Assembly: GCF_000016785.1 (NCBI RefSeq)
Contig: NC_009486.1
Coordinates: 1,054,001 to 1,118,000 of the forward strand
Length of the DNA stretch: 64,000 nucleotides
Source: Thermotoga petrophila RKU-1
GTDB taxonomy: Bacteria; Thermotogota; Thermotogae; Thermotogales; Thermotogaceae
Direction of reading: 5' to 3'
Part shown: one piece after another, positions 21,551 to 30,877 of the stretch
How positions within the stretch are numbered: position 1 is the stretch's first letter
How the letters are laid out: each line of letters opens with the position of its first letter
Position numbers and translations under genes: made by a program
Notes under the pieces: generated by a model
Database searches by the model: none
What the model was told of the DNA's origin: nothing
What the model saw: the letters and a program-made list of their open reading frames with translations, nothing else

Positions 21551-23522
21551 TCTCTTCCCTGATTCTGAACAGCTCATCCCTCAAGGCCGCTGCGTCTTCG
21601 TACCTGAGCTCACTCGCAGCCCGATACATTTCCTCTTCGAGAACGGCCATGTACTCCTCCGGAGAGAGCGTTTTCTTCATCTCAAAGATGTTTTTCACAG
21701 TGTCTCCGTACCTCTCAGGCTCTTCTTTCACCATGAACTGTTCGAACACTTCTATCTCCAGAGGCTTTATCACAGAACGTGGAGTGATCCCGTGTTTTTT
21801 ATTGTACTCGAGCTGAATTCTCCTTCTTCTGTTCGTTTCTTCGATAGCTCTCTTCATCGCGTTTGTTATCCTGTCGGCGTACATGATGACCTTCCCGTTG
21901 ATGTTCCTTGCGGTTCTCCCTATGATCTGGATGAGCGTTGTTTCAGATCGAAGGAAGCCTTCCACGTCCGCGTCCATGATCGCTACCAGTGACACCTCGG
22001 GAAGATCGAGACCCTCCCTCAGAAGGTTCACACCAACGACCACGTCCACGTCTCCCCGCCTCAGTTTCTTCAAAACCTCAACCCTCTCTATGGCGTCCAG
22101 TTCGGAGTGAAGATAGAGCGATCTTATTCCAAGTTCCGTCAGATGTTCACTCAAAAGCTCTGCCGTTTTTTTGGTGAGCACCGTAACAAGGGCTCTTTCC
22201 CCTCTTTCTTTCACTTTCACGATCTCGTTCACAAGATCATCCACTTGCCCCGCGGTGGGACGTACCTCCACCTCTGGATCCACGAGTCCTGTGGGTCTAA
22301 TGATCTGCTCGACGACCTGTTCAGAGATCGAGAGTTCGAAGTCTCCCGGCGTAGCGGAAACAAAGATGATCTGGCCTGTTTTTTTCAAAAATTCTTCGAA
22401 AGTCAGCGGTCTGTTGTCGTAAGCGGAAGGTAGACGAAAACCGTATTCAACCAGATTTTTCTTTCTGGATCTGTCTCCGTTGTACATGGCCCTGAGTTGA
22501 GGAACCGTGATGTGTGACTCGTCTATGAAAACGATGAAATCTTTATCGAAATAATCGAGAAGAGTGTACGGAGGCTCTCCCGGCTTTCTTCCATCGAAGT
22601 GCCTGGAGTAGTTCTCTATTCCAGGACAGTATCCCATGGTCTCCAGCAGCTCTATGTCGTTCAGAGTTCTCTGCTTCAAGCGTTCGTACTCGAGGATCTT
22701 TCCCTGTTTTTTGAGCTCTGAGAGTCTTTCGTTAAGCTCCTCCCTTATTGATTCGACGGCTCTTTTGAGTTTCTCCTCCGTTGTGATAAATTCAACGGCG
22801 GGATAGATGATGATCTTGTCAAGGTGCTCCAGTGTGGTGCGATTGAATCTGTCTATCAACGTTATCGAGTCCACTTCGTCTCCGAAGAATTCGATCCTGA
22901 TCCCTTCATCCTGATACGTCGGGTAGATCTCCACCGTGTCTCCCTTCAGCCTGAAACATCCAGAAAGAGACACATCCTCCGTTCTCTGATAGCCTATCCT
23001 TGCCAGTCTTTCCGCGAGTTCCAGAACGTCTATTCTATCTCCAACAGCGAGATTTATGTTCATCCTATCGAAATCGTTCGGGTCTCCCGTGGCGTAAATA
23101 CACGAAACACTCGCAACTACCACCACATCGCGACGAGTTCTCACAGATTTCAACGTGGACATTCTCATTCGCACGATCACATCGTTGATGTCAGCGTTCT
23201 TCTCTATGTAAAGATCTTTTGTTGGAATGTAGGCCTCCGGTTGATAGTAATCGTAGTAACTTATGAAGAACTCCACTCGATTTTCCGGGAAGAACGCTTT
23301 GAACTCCTGATAAAGCTGGGCGGCGAGCGTCTTGTTCGGTGAGATCACAAGGGCGGGTCTGTTCACGCGCGCTATCACGTTGGCCATGGTGAAAGTCTTT
23401 CCGCTCCCCGTAACACCGAGGAGCGTTTGAAATCTCATTCCTCTGTTCAAACCTTCCACAAGTTTCTCTATAGCCTGCGGCTGGTCACCTGTTGGCTCAA
23501 ATTCACTCACCAGCTTGAACAC
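21528..23522 (-). CDS. uvrB: Excinuclease ABC subunit B
   Basis: Damage-verifying helicase-like subunit of UvrABC nucleotide-excision repair. 664 residues, full length. Walker A is [14 protein letters not shown] near residue 38, the beta-hairpin region is [16 protein letters not shown] near 92, helicase motifs include [23 protein letters not shown] and QIIGRTARN, and a UvrC-binding UVR domain ([16 protein letters not shown]) closes the protein. The GTG start at 23522 is backed by AGGAGG 8 bases upstream. It stands alone on the minus strand between tRNA-Asp and transketolase. Confidence 0.97.
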
Positions 23523-23633
23523 AATTTTTTCCTCCTAGAAAACTTTTTAACATATCTATAATGGTAGAATCTCAATAGATGTGAATACTTCTTGCCACTA
23601 TTATGACCCATTTGCGGGAGGTGAGGTTTAACG
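23523..23633. promoter_or_regulatory. Divergent control region between uvrB and transketolase
   Basis: A 111-bp AT-rich spacer. On the + strand TATAAT at 23557-23562 is a consensus -10 for transketolase, without a convincing -35 at 16-18 bp. On the minus strand TTGAGA with TATGTT 15 bp later is a weak candidate for uvrB. GGGAGGTGAGG before transketolase is a strong ribosome site. I could not identify any SOS-box palindrome. Confidence 0.35.
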
Positions 23634-25541
23634 ATGGAAAGGTTTCCCTATGAAAAGCTTCCAGAAAGCGAACTCAAAGAGTTGAAAGAACTCGGAAGGC
23701 TCTGCCGTGGCGACATACTGAAAATGACCTACATAGCTGACTCAGGCCATCCTGGAGGCTCCATGTCTTCGATCGATCTTTATCTTACCGTCTTCAAGTA
23801 CGCAAAACTCAGACCCGTCGATGATCCCGCAAGAGACAGAATCGTGATCAGCCACGGTCACACTTCTCCGGGGGTTTACGCAGCTATGGCTCGTTTAGGA
23901 TTTGTCGAGCTCGATGAAGTCCTCACGGGATTCAGGCACCACGCTTCCGTTTTTGAAGGACACGTGACCCGAGGTGTTGGGATCATCGACTGGACAACCG
24001 GAAACCTCGGTCAGGGTCTTTCAGCCGGACTCGGTTTTGCCCTCGCATCCAGGTTCACAGGAAAAGATTACCACGTCTTTGTTCTCATGAGTGACGCAGA
24101 ACAGGCAAAAGGACAGGTGGCGGAGGCAAGAAGAGTGGCGAAAAAGTACGGTGTCACGAATCTCACGGTGATCATCGACTACAACGACGCCCAGATCAGC
24201 GGCCGTGCCAGAGACGTCATGCCCGTGAACATAAAGGAAAACTACTTAGCGGACGGCTGGAGGGTCATCGAGATCGACGGACACGACTACGAACAGATCT
24301 ATCTCGCACTGAAAGAAGCGGTAGAAGACGAACTGAATCCCGTTGCCATACTCGCTAAAACGGTCATGGGAAAAGGCGTATCCTTCATGGAAAACGAGGT
24401 TAAATACCATGGAAAGCCCCTGAACAGAGAAGAACTCGAAAAGGCCCTCGCTGAACTCGGCATCGAAAACGATGTGGATGTGTACATCGAAAAAAGAAAA
24501 CAACTTCCAATGGAAAAGCACAAGAAAGTTTACAAGACTTACCCGATCAAGATCGACACGGGAGAGCCCATCACCTACACCTCACCGACCGACAACAGAG
24601 GTGCGTTCGGAAAAGCCCTTCTGGATCTGGTGAAGAAGAACGCGAACAATCCAGAAGCCACTCCCATCGTCGCTGTGGACTGCGACCTGAAGGGATCGGT
24701 CAAACTCGATCTGCTCGACAAAGAGTTCCCTGAGAGACTCTTGGAAGTGGGTGTTCAAGAACACAACGCCGCCGCTATGGCTGGGGCACTCTCCGCAGAG
24801 GGTGTTATCACGTTCTTCGCTGATTTTGGTGTTTTTGGAATTTCTGAAACCTACAACCAGCACAGGTTGAACGCCATCAATGGAACGAACCTCAAAGTCG
24901 TTGTCACACACTGTGGACTCAACGTGGGAGAGGACGGAAAGACTCACCACGGAATCGACTACGTTTCCGGGCCGATGAACTGGTACGGTTTCAAAGTGAT
25001 CGTCCCCGGTGATCCCAACCAAACAGACAGAGCTGTGAGGTACGCCGCGAAGGAGTACGGAAACTTTGTGATCGCCATGGGAAGGTCGAAGCTTCCCATC
25101 ATCCTCGATGAAAACGGGAAACCTTTCTTCGGAGAGGGTTACACCTTCGAATACGGAAAGATCGATGTCGTTAGAAACGGAGACGACGCGGTGATAATAA
25201 CTTACGGTTCCACACTCTGTGAAGCCGTAAGCGCTGCAGACGAACTCAAGAAAGAAGGAGTAAACGTAGCAGTTCTGAACGTCTCCTGTCCGGTGGATCT
25301 CGATATAGAGACCTTGAAGATGGTCGATGGAAAACCCGTTCTCGTTGTGGAAGATCACAACGTTTTCACCGGGCTTGGAAGTTACCTCGGAACCACCCTT
25401 CTTGAAAACGGCATCATCCCGAAGAAGTACGTGAGAGTAGGTGTTCCAGAGTTCGCTGTGTCCGGCAGTTACGAAATGCTCTACAAATTATATGGTCTGG
25501 ATAAGGAAGGAATAATTTCCAGACTCAGAGAAATGCTCTGA
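23634..25541 (+). CDS. tkt: Transketolase
   Basis: TPP enzyme of the non-oxidative pentose-phosphate pathway, moving two-carbon ketol units between sugar phosphates. 635 residues with all three domains on one chain: a TPP-binding domain (GHPGGSMSSIDLY, ISHGHTSPGVYAAM, WTTGNLGQGLSAGLG), the pyrimidine domain (DNRGAFGKAL, VGVQEHNAAAMAGALS) and the C-terminal domain (ITYGSTLCEAVSAA). The usual GDG of the TPP/Mg motif reads SDAEQAKGQ (~residue 152), keeping the metal aspartate but not the flanking glycines. ATG 23634 has GGGAGGTGAGG upstream. It is monocistronic and ends at a strong terminator. Confidence 0.94.
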   Translation: MERFPYEKLPESELKELKELGRLCRGDILKMTYIADSGHPGGSMSSIDLYLTVFKYAKLRPVDDPARDRIVISHGHTSPGVYAAMARLGFVELDEVLTGFRHHASVFEGHVTRGVGIIDWTTGNLGQGLSAGLGFALASRFTGKDYHVFVLMSDAEQAKGQVAEARRVAKKYGVTNLTVIIDYNDAQISGRARDVMPVNIKENYLADGWRVIEIDGHDYEQIYLALKEAVEDELNPVAILAKTVMGKGVSFMENEVKYHGKPLNREELEKALAELGIENDVDVYIEKRKQLPMEKHKKVYKTYPIKIDTGEPITYTSPTDNRGAFGKALLDLVKKNANNPEATPIVAVDCDLKGSVKLDLLDKEFPERLLEVGVQEHNAAAMAGALSAEGVITFFADFGVFGISETYNQHRLNAINGTNLKVVVTHCGLNVGEDGKTHHGIDYVSGPMNWYGFKVIVPGDPNQTDRAVRYAAKEYGNFVIAMGRSKLPIILDENGKPFFGEGYTFEYGKIDVVRNGDDAVIITYGSTLCEAVSAADELKKEGVNVAVLNVSCPVDLDIETLKMVDGKPVLVVEDHNVFTGLGSYLGTTLLENGIIPKKYVRVGVPEFAVSGSYEMLYKLYGLDKEGIISRLREML

Positions 25542-25561
25542 AAAAATCGATTATGATAAAA

Positions 25562-25598
25562 TTCTACGAGGGGAGAAAATCCCCTCGTAGATTTTGTT
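25562..25598 (+). terminator. Rho-independent terminator after transketolase
   Basis: A perfect 10-bp stem CTACGAGGGG / CCCCTCGTAG (25564-25590) with loop AGAAAAT, followed by ATTTTGTTG. It lies 22 bp past the transketolase stop and just ahead of the EF-P ribosome site (AAGGAGGTG), so it may also attenuate read-through into efp. Confidence 0.85.
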
Positions 25599-25614
25599 GT
25601 AAGGAGGTGTTCAC

Positions 25615-26172
25615 ATGATAGAAGTGGGTGACCTGAAAAAGGGTATGTTCATCATCTACGATGGAGAAATATACAGAGTCCTCGAGGCGAGCAAACACTT
25701 CATGGGAAGAGGGAGCGGACTCATCAGGACAAAACTCAAGAACGTGAAAACAGGACTCGTAAGGGAAGTGAACTTTCCAAGCGGTGATAAGGTACCGGAA
25801 GCAGAACTCTCTTTCAGAAAAGCCCAGTATCTTTACAGAGACGGAGATCACTATTATTTCATGACACTTGATGACTACGAGCAGTACGCTCTCAGTGAAG
25901 AGGAAATAGGCGATGCAAAATACTACCTGGTCGAAAACATGGAAGTGGACCTTGTATTTCACGAAGGAACACCCATAGGAATCGAGCTTCCAACCACCGT
26001 TGAACTGACAGTGGTAGAGACAGAACCTTCCTTCAAAGGTGATACTGTTTCCGGGGGAGGAAAACCAGCAGTCCTCGAAACTGGACTGAAGATCACTGTA
26101 CCTTACTTTATCGAAGTTGGTGATAAAATAAAAGTTGATACGAGAACAGGGGAGTACGTTGGAAGAGCATAA
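25615..26172 (+). CDS. efp: Translation elongation factor P
   Basis: 185 residues, three beta domains. EF-P rescues ribosomes stalled at polyproline. The loop that reaches the peptidyl-transferase centre reads HFMGRGSG: Arg at position 32 and Ser at 34, instead of the commonly modified Lys34. An Arg32 resembles EF-Ps that are rhamnosylated by EarP, but whether this one is modified cannot be seen. The C-terminal OB domain has the family [18 protein letters not shown] block. ATG 25615 follows AAGGAGGTG. It heads a + strand series with Asp23, NusB, Fhs and FolD. Confidence 0.94.
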   Translation: MIEVGDLKKGMFIIYDGEIYRVLEASKHFMGRGSGLIRTKLKNVKTGLVREVNFPSGDKVPEAELSFRKAQYLYRDGDHYYFMTLDDYEQYALSEEEIGDAKYYLVENMEVDLVFHEGTPIGIELPTTVELTVVETEPSFKGDTVSGGGKPAVLETGLKITVPYFIEVGDKIKVDTRTGEYVGRA

Positions 26173-26187
26173 AAAGGGGGGATCCTC

Positions 26188-26553
26188 ATGGCGGAAGAAT
26201 ACAAGAACATCGAAATATCCGACGGAGTGATAAAAGAAATCGCAATCAGAAGCATCGAAGAGTTTTTGGGGGATGTGAGTTCAAAGGTTATCAAGAAGAT
26301 CAGGAAGAGCCTCGATGTTACCAGAAACCCCGATGACAGCCTTGTGATCGAGTTCAAAATCGATGTACCCTACGGTGAGTCGATTCCGGAATACGTTTCC
26401 AAACTCACCGAAAAAGTCAAACACGACGTCGAAATGATGACATCCATGAAAGTGGAATCCATCAACGTCACGGTGGAGAACGTCTTTGAGAAAGAAGAGG
26501 AGCTGGAAGAAGAACCAGAAGAAATCAAGGAGGATGAAGAAAAGAAAGAATAA
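26188..26553 (+). CDS. Asp23/Gls24 family protein 1
   Basis: A 121-residue protein of the Asp23 (alkaline shock / DUF322) family: NIEISDGVIKEIAIRSIEE at the start, a beta-strand core with DSLVIEFKIDVPYGESIPEY, and the helical region VSKLTEKVKHDVEMM. The last 25 residues are an extremely acidic Glu/Lys tail. Family members are envelope-stress or cytoskeleton-like proteins in Firmicutes; the function here is unknown. In Firmicutes this gene also lies next to nusB and efp, which supports the call. ATG 26188 follows GGGGGGATC. Confidence 0.84.
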   Translation: MAEEYKNIEISDGVIKEIAIRSIEEFLGDVSSKVIKKIRKSLDVTRNPDDSLVIEFKIDVPYGESIPEYVSKLTEKVKHDVEMMTSMKVESINVTVENVFEKEEELEEEPEEIKEDEEKKE

Positions 26554-26574
26554 ATCTGGAAAGGAGATCCAGAC

Positions 26575-27003
26575 ATGAAAACACCGAGGCGAAGAATGAG
26601 GCTTGCTGTCTTCAAAGCCCTGTTTCAGCATGAATTCAGAAGAGACGAAGATCTTGAACAAATTCTCGAGGAAATTCTGGATGAAACCTACGATAAAAAG
26701 GCAAAGGAAGATGCCAGGCGCTACATAAGAGGTATAAAAGAAAACCTTCCCATGATAGACAATCTCATTTCCCGATACCTAGAAAAGTGGTCTTTAAACC
26801 GACTATCAGCTGTGGACAGAAACGTTCTGAGACTCGCCACTTATGAACTGCTCTTCGAAAAGGACATCCCCATAGAAGCGACCATCGATGAAGCCATAGA
26901 AATAGCCAAGAGATACGGCACGGAGAACAGTGGAAAATTCGTCAACGGAATACTGGACAGAATCGCCAAAGAACACGCTCCAAAAGAAAAATTCGAACTT
27001 TGA
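26575..27003 (+). CDS. nusB: Transcription antitermination protein NusB
   Basis: 142-residue all-helical RNA-binding factor that with NusE (S10) nucleates rRNA antitermination at boxA. Family blocks: [16 protein letters not shown] at the N-terminus, [15 protein letters not shown], and the C-terminal [26 protein letters not shown] 26575 follows GGAGATCC with AAAGGAG nearby. It lies between asp23 and fhs, the stop overlapping the Fhs ribosome site, so the genes are probably cotranscribed. Confidence 0.95.
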   Translation: MKTPRRRMRLAVFKALFQHEFRRDEDLEQILEEILDETYDKKAKEDARRYIRGIKENLPMIDNLISRYLEKWSLNRLSAVDRNVLRLATYELLFEKDIPIEATIDEAIEIAKRYGTENSGKFVNGILDRIAKEHAPKEKFEL

Positions 27004-27014
27004 AGGTGATAATT

Positions 27015-28643
27015 TTGAAACCGATCAAAGAGATCGCCGATCAGTTGGGATTGAAAGACGACGTTCTCTATCCTTACGGCCACTACATAGCGAAGATAGA
27101 CCACAGATTCTTGAAAAGCCTTGAAAATCGTGAAGATGGGAAACTGATCCTCGTAACGGCAGTTACTCCTACCCCTGCAGGTGAAGGAAAAACTACCACC
27201 AGCATAGGACTTTCCATGTCTCTGAACAGAATCGGTAAGAAATCGATAGTTACTCTGAGAGAGCCTTCCCTCGGCCCCACCCTTGGATTGAAAGGCGGTG
27301 CAACAGGAGGTGGCAGGTCGAGGGTTCTTCCTTCTGATGAGATAAACCTTCATTTCACCGGAGACATGCACGCCGTGGCCTCCGCCCACAATCTGCTGGC
27401 GGCCGTTCTGGATTCGCACATAAAACACGGCAACGAGCTCAAGATAGACATAACAAGAGTATTTTGGAAGCGAACCATGGACATGAACGACCGTGCTTTG
27501 AGAAGCATAGTGATCGGTCTTGGAGGCTCAGCGAACGGATTTCCAAGAGAAGACAGTTTCATCATCACGGCCGCTTCCGAAGTGATGGCCGTTCTTGCTC
27601 TGTCCGAGAACATGAAGGACCTGAAAGAAAGACTTGGAAAAATAATCGTAGCGCTCAACACTGACAGGAAAATCGTCAGGGTCTCTGATCTTGGAATTCA
27701 GGGGGCCATGGCCGTTCTTTTGAAAGATGCCATAAATCCCAACCTTGTTCAGACAACCGAAGGAACTCCAGCGCTCATACACTGCGGACCTTTCGCCAAC
27801 ATCGCGCACGGCACCAATTCCATCATAGCGACGAAGATGGCCATGAAGCTCTCCGAATACACGGTCACGGAAGCGGGTTTTGGAGCAGACCTCGGTGCCG
27901 AAAAATTCATCGACTTTGTTTCCCGTGTCGGTGGTTTTTATCCGAACGCGGCCGTTCTTGTGGCCACAGTACGAGCACTGAAATACCACGGTGGTGCGGA
28001 CCTCAAAAACATACACGAGGAAAACCTGGAAGCCCTCAAAGAAGGATTCAAAAATCTCAGGGTACACTTGGAAAACCTGAGGAAATTCAATCTACCCGTC
28101 GTGGTAGCGCTGAACAGGTTCATCACGGACACAGAAAAGGAAATAGCCTACGTGGTGAAAGAGTGCGAAAAACTCGGTGTGAGGGTAGCAGTCAGTGAGG
28201 TTTTTGAAAAGGGCAGCGAAGGTGGTGTCGAACTCGCAAAAGCCGTGACAGAAGCTGTGAAGGACGTAAAACCGGTTTATCTCTACGAAATGAACGATCC
28301 TGTGGAAAAGAAGATAGAGATTCTCGCAAAGGAGATCTACAGAGCGGGAAGAGTGGAGTTTTCCGATACTGCAAAAAATGCCCTCAAATTCATTAAAAAA
28401 CACGGTTTTGATGAGCTTCCCGTGATCGTTGCCAAAACTCCAAAGTCCATTTCCCACGATCCGTCTCTCAGAGGTGCACCCGAAGGATACACGTTCGTTG
28501 TCAGCGACCTCTTCGTTTCCGCCGGGGCAGGCTTTGTCGTTGCGCTTTCAGGAGACATAAATCTGATGCCCGGTCTTCCAGAAAGGCCGAACGCCCTGAA
28601 CATGGACGTAGACGACAGCGGTAACATAGTAGGTGTTTCGTGA
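27015..28643 (+). CDS. fhs: Formate-tetrahydrofolate ligase
   Basis: ATP-dependent ligation of formate to tetrahydrofolate, giving 10-formyl-THF. 542 residues. The phosphate loop [14 protein letters not shown], the [25 protein letters not shown] block (split across the active site), HFTGDMHAV, and [14 protein letters not shown] are all family signatures. I chose TTG 27015, which has GAAGGTGAT 5 bases upstream; an upstream frame extension lacks such a site. It is followed directly by folD, so C1 units can be interconverted in one transcript. Confidence 0.94.
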   Translation: MKPIKEIADQLGLKDDVLYPYGHYIAKIDHRFLKSLENREDGKLILVTAVTPTPAGEGKTTTSIGLSMSLNRIGKKSIVTLREPSLGPTLGLKGGATGGGRSRVLPSDEINLHFTGDMHAVASAHNLLAAVLDSHIKHGNELKIDITRVFWKRTMDMNDRALRSIVIGLGGSANGFPREDSFIITAASEVMAVLALSENMKDLKERLGKIIVALNTDRKIVRVSDLGIQGAMAVLLKDAINPNLVQTTEGTPALIHCGPFANIAHGTNSIIATKMAMKLSEYTVTEAGFGADLGAEKFIDFVSRVGGFYPNAAVLVATVRALKYHGGADLKNIHEENLEALKEGFKNLRVHLENLRKFNLPVVVALNRFITDTEKEIAYVVKECEKLGVRVAVSEVFEKGSEGGVELAKAVTEAVKDVKPVYLYEMNDPVEKKIEILAKEIYRAGRVEFSDTAKNALKFIKKHGFDELPVIVAKTPKSISHDPSLRGAPEGYTFVVSDLFVSAGAGFVVALSGDINLMPGLPERPNALNMDVDDSGNIVGVS

Positions 28644-28656
28644 AGGAGGTCACACC

Positions 28657-29472
28657 GTGTGGATCGACTGTAGGACAATAGCTCGAAGTATAGAGGAAAG
28701 AACGAAAGAGAGAGTAGAAAAGCTCGGTTTCACTCCCAAACTGGTCAGCGTTGCGTGTACAGATGATCCATCGACTCTTTCTTATTTAAAGTCTCAGAGG
28801 AAAAAAGCTGAGAAACTCGGAATAGCCTTTGAAATACTGAACGTTTCTCCAGAGGAGATAGTTTCCACGCTGAAAAAACTCGGATCGGATGAAAGTGTGA
28901 ATGGGGTTTTCGTTGCAAGGCCTTTTCCTCCAAGTTTTGACGAGAAAGAAATCCTTTCCTCAGTTCCCGTTGAAAAAGATGTTGAAGGTGTGAATCCTGC
29001 AAACCTCGGACTTCTTCTTTACGACGAAGAGATCTTTCCTCCATGCACGGCCGAAGCCGCTGTGAGAATACTCGAAAGAGAGACAAACCTTTCTGGGAAA
29101 AGAGTCACCGTTGTTGGAAGGAGTGTCACCGTTGGAAAGCCTCTCGCTTTGATGCTCTTGAAGAAGGGAAGGGACGCAACCGTCACGGTTTGTCACTCCA
29201 GAACGGTGAACCTCGAAGAGATAACAAAAAACAGTGACATCGTGGTGGTAGCCGTCGGTAGAGCACACTTTCTGAAGAAGAACATGGTAAAAGAAGGAGC
29301 TATCGTGATAGACGTGGGGATAAATTACGTGGACGGAAAACTCCAGGGAGATGTCGATCCATCGGTTGAAGAAATCGCCAGAGTGACTCCCGTTCCAGGG
29401 GGTGTGGGACAGGTAACAACCGCACTCCTGTTCGAACACGTTGTGAGAGCGGCGGAGAGACAAAGGAAATGA
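28657..29472 (+). CDS. folD: Bifunctional methylene-THF dehydrogenase / methenyl-THF cyclohydrolase
   Basis: 271 residues. FolD oxidises 5,10-methylene-THF (NADP-linked) and hydrolyses methenyl-THF to 10-formyl-THF. The catalytic Y-x3-K is in SYLKSQRKKAEKLG, the cofactor-binding VVGRSVTVGKPLALML lies mid-protein, and the C-terminal PVPGGVGQVTTALLFEH is diagnostic. GTG 28657 has AAGGAGGTC 6 bases upstream. The conserved middle motif usually reading QLPLP is replaced by ARPFPPSF, a small deviation. It overlaps xseA by 4 bp (ATGA). Confidence 0.94.
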   Translation: MWIDCRTIARSIEERTKERVEKLGFTPKLVSVACTDDPSTLSYLKSQRKKAEKLGIAFEILNVSPEEIVSTLKKLGSDESVNGVFVARPFPPSFDEKEILSSVPVEKDVEGVNPANLGLLLYDEEIFPPCTAEAAVRILERETNLSGKRVTVVGRSVTVGKPLALMLLKKGRDATVTVCHSRTVNLEEITKNSDIVVVAVGRAHFLKKNMVKEGAIVIDVGINYVDGKLQGDVDPSVEEIARVTPVPGGVGQVTTALLFEHVVRAAERQRK

Positions 29473-30653
29473 AAGATTACACTTATTCTGTCACAGAGAT
29501 AAACGAGTACATAAAAGACCTGATAGAAGGAGATCCTTATCTCACCAACGTGAGCGTTTACGGTGAGATTTCCGGTGTGCGCCCCAGGAAGGGGCATATT
29601 TTTTTCTCTTTAGTCGAGGAAAACGCCAGGCTGGAGTGTGTAATATTTGGTGGAGACAACATGGGAATTCGTCTTCAAGAAGGTAGAATGGCTCTTGTCG
29701 AGGGAAGTGTCAGTGTCTACATTCCTCATGGAACCTACAGATTCATCTGCTCGAACGTGAGATATCTGGATCGAGTTGGTATGTATCAGATAAAATTCGA
29801 AACCACACTGAAAAAACTCCTCGAAGAAGGTCTCCTTTCCAGACCAAAGAAAACCGTTCCCAGATTTCCCAGGAAAATCGGCATCATCACCTCTCGAGAC
29901 TCCGCCGCCCTGCAGGATGTGATAAGAACTGCCAGAGAAAGAAAGGCCCCAATCGAAATTTACGTCTTCCACACCTCCGTTCAGGGTGATTCTGCAAGAG
30001 AGGAGCTCATAAAAGCCCTGCGAAAAGCAAACGAATACGATCTCGATCTCGTTATGATCGTGAGAGGCGGTGGTTCCAAGGAGGACCTCTGGGTCTTCAA
30101 CGAAGAGGATGTGATTCGTGAGATCCTCAAGCTTCGACATCCCGTTGTAACGGGGATAGGACACGAAATAGACCGTGTGATAGCGGACTTCGTGGCAGAT
30201 GTATCGATGCACACCCCAACGGGTGCCGCCGAGTATGTGATACCGGATGCGAGTGAAATACACGAAGACCTTGATTCATTCCTCGAAAAGTTGATAGCTT
30301 CCCTGTCGAACAGATTCGATATGGAAGAGAGAAGATTGGAGACTCTTTATTTTCGCCTCAGAATGATCGGACGAAGAAAACTCGAGCTAAACGAATTTAA
30401 AATAGAAAGGGTCAAAGAATTGGCCGCAAAGTTGAGAAAGAAACTCATGGATTGTTTTGAACAAGATCAAGAGAAACTCGAAAGTCTCGGCAGAATGCTC
30501 GAAAGTTTGAACCCGTTGAGACCTCTCGAAAGAGGGTTCGTCCTGGTGAAAAAAGAAGGAGAGATCGTCAAAGAATCTTCCGATCTGAAACGAGGAGATG
30601 TAGTGTCGCTTGTTTTCAAGGATGGAACGAAGAAAGCGCAGGTGATAGGGTGA
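29469..30653 (+). CDS. xseA: Exodeoxyribonuclease VII large subunit
   Basis: 394 residues. The large subunit degrades single-stranded DNA together with several small subunits. The N-terminal OB-fold nucleic-acid-binding domain is clear (VSVYGEISGVRPRKGHIFF), followed by the catalytic core (KIGIITSRDSAALQDVI, VMIVRGGGSKEDLWVFNEE, GIGHEIDRVIADFVAD, STPTGAAE-like HTPTGAAEYV) and a long coiled coil (~residues 265-350). Its start overlaps folD (ATGA) and its end overlaps xseB (GTGA), so the two subunits are co-translated. Confidence 0.95.
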   Translation: MKDYTYSVTEINEYIKDLIEGDPYLTNVSVYGEISGVRPRKGHIFFSLVEENARLECVIFGGDNMGIRLQEGRMALVEGSVSVYIPHGTYRFICSNVRYLDRVGMYQIKFETTLKKLLEEGLLSRPKKTVPRFPRKIGIITSRDSAALQDVIRTARERKAPIEIYVFHTSVQGDSAREELIKALRKANEYDLDLVMIVRGGGSKEDLWVFNEEDVIREILKLRHPVVTGIGHEIDRVIADFVADVSMHTPTGAAEYVIPDASEIHEDLDSFLEKLIASLSNRFDMEERRLETLYFRLRMIGRRKLELNEFKIERVKELAAKLRKKLMDCFEQDQEKLESLGRMLESLNPLRPLERGFVLVKKEGEIVKESSDLKRGDVVSLVFKDGTKKAQVIG

Positions 30654-30877
30654 ATTTCGAGGAAATGATGAAAGAACTGGAGGAAATCGTAAACAGACTG
30701 GAAAACGAGGATCTTCCACTCGAAGAATCCATCAAACTCTTTGAACGCGGAGTGGAGCTCTACAGAAAGTGCAAAGAGATTCTTCAGCAAAACAGGCTGA
30801 AGATCATAGACGTGATGAAAGAGCTGGAAGGTGAGATAGATGCTTCTGGACGAGATCAAGAGAATGAGCTACGATGA
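30650..30877 (+). CDS. xseB: Exodeoxyribonuclease VII small subunit
   Basis: 75 residues, the usual size. The signature is FEEMMKELEEIVNRLENEDLPLEESIKLFERGVEL, two helices that bind XseA. The GTG start overlaps the xseA stop. The last 38 bp overlap the start of dxs, a strong sign of translational coupling from xseA through dxs. Confidence 0.95.
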   Translation: MNFEEMMKELEEIVNRLENEDLPLEESIKLFERGVELYRKCKEILQQNRLKIIDVMKELEGEIDASGRDQENELR

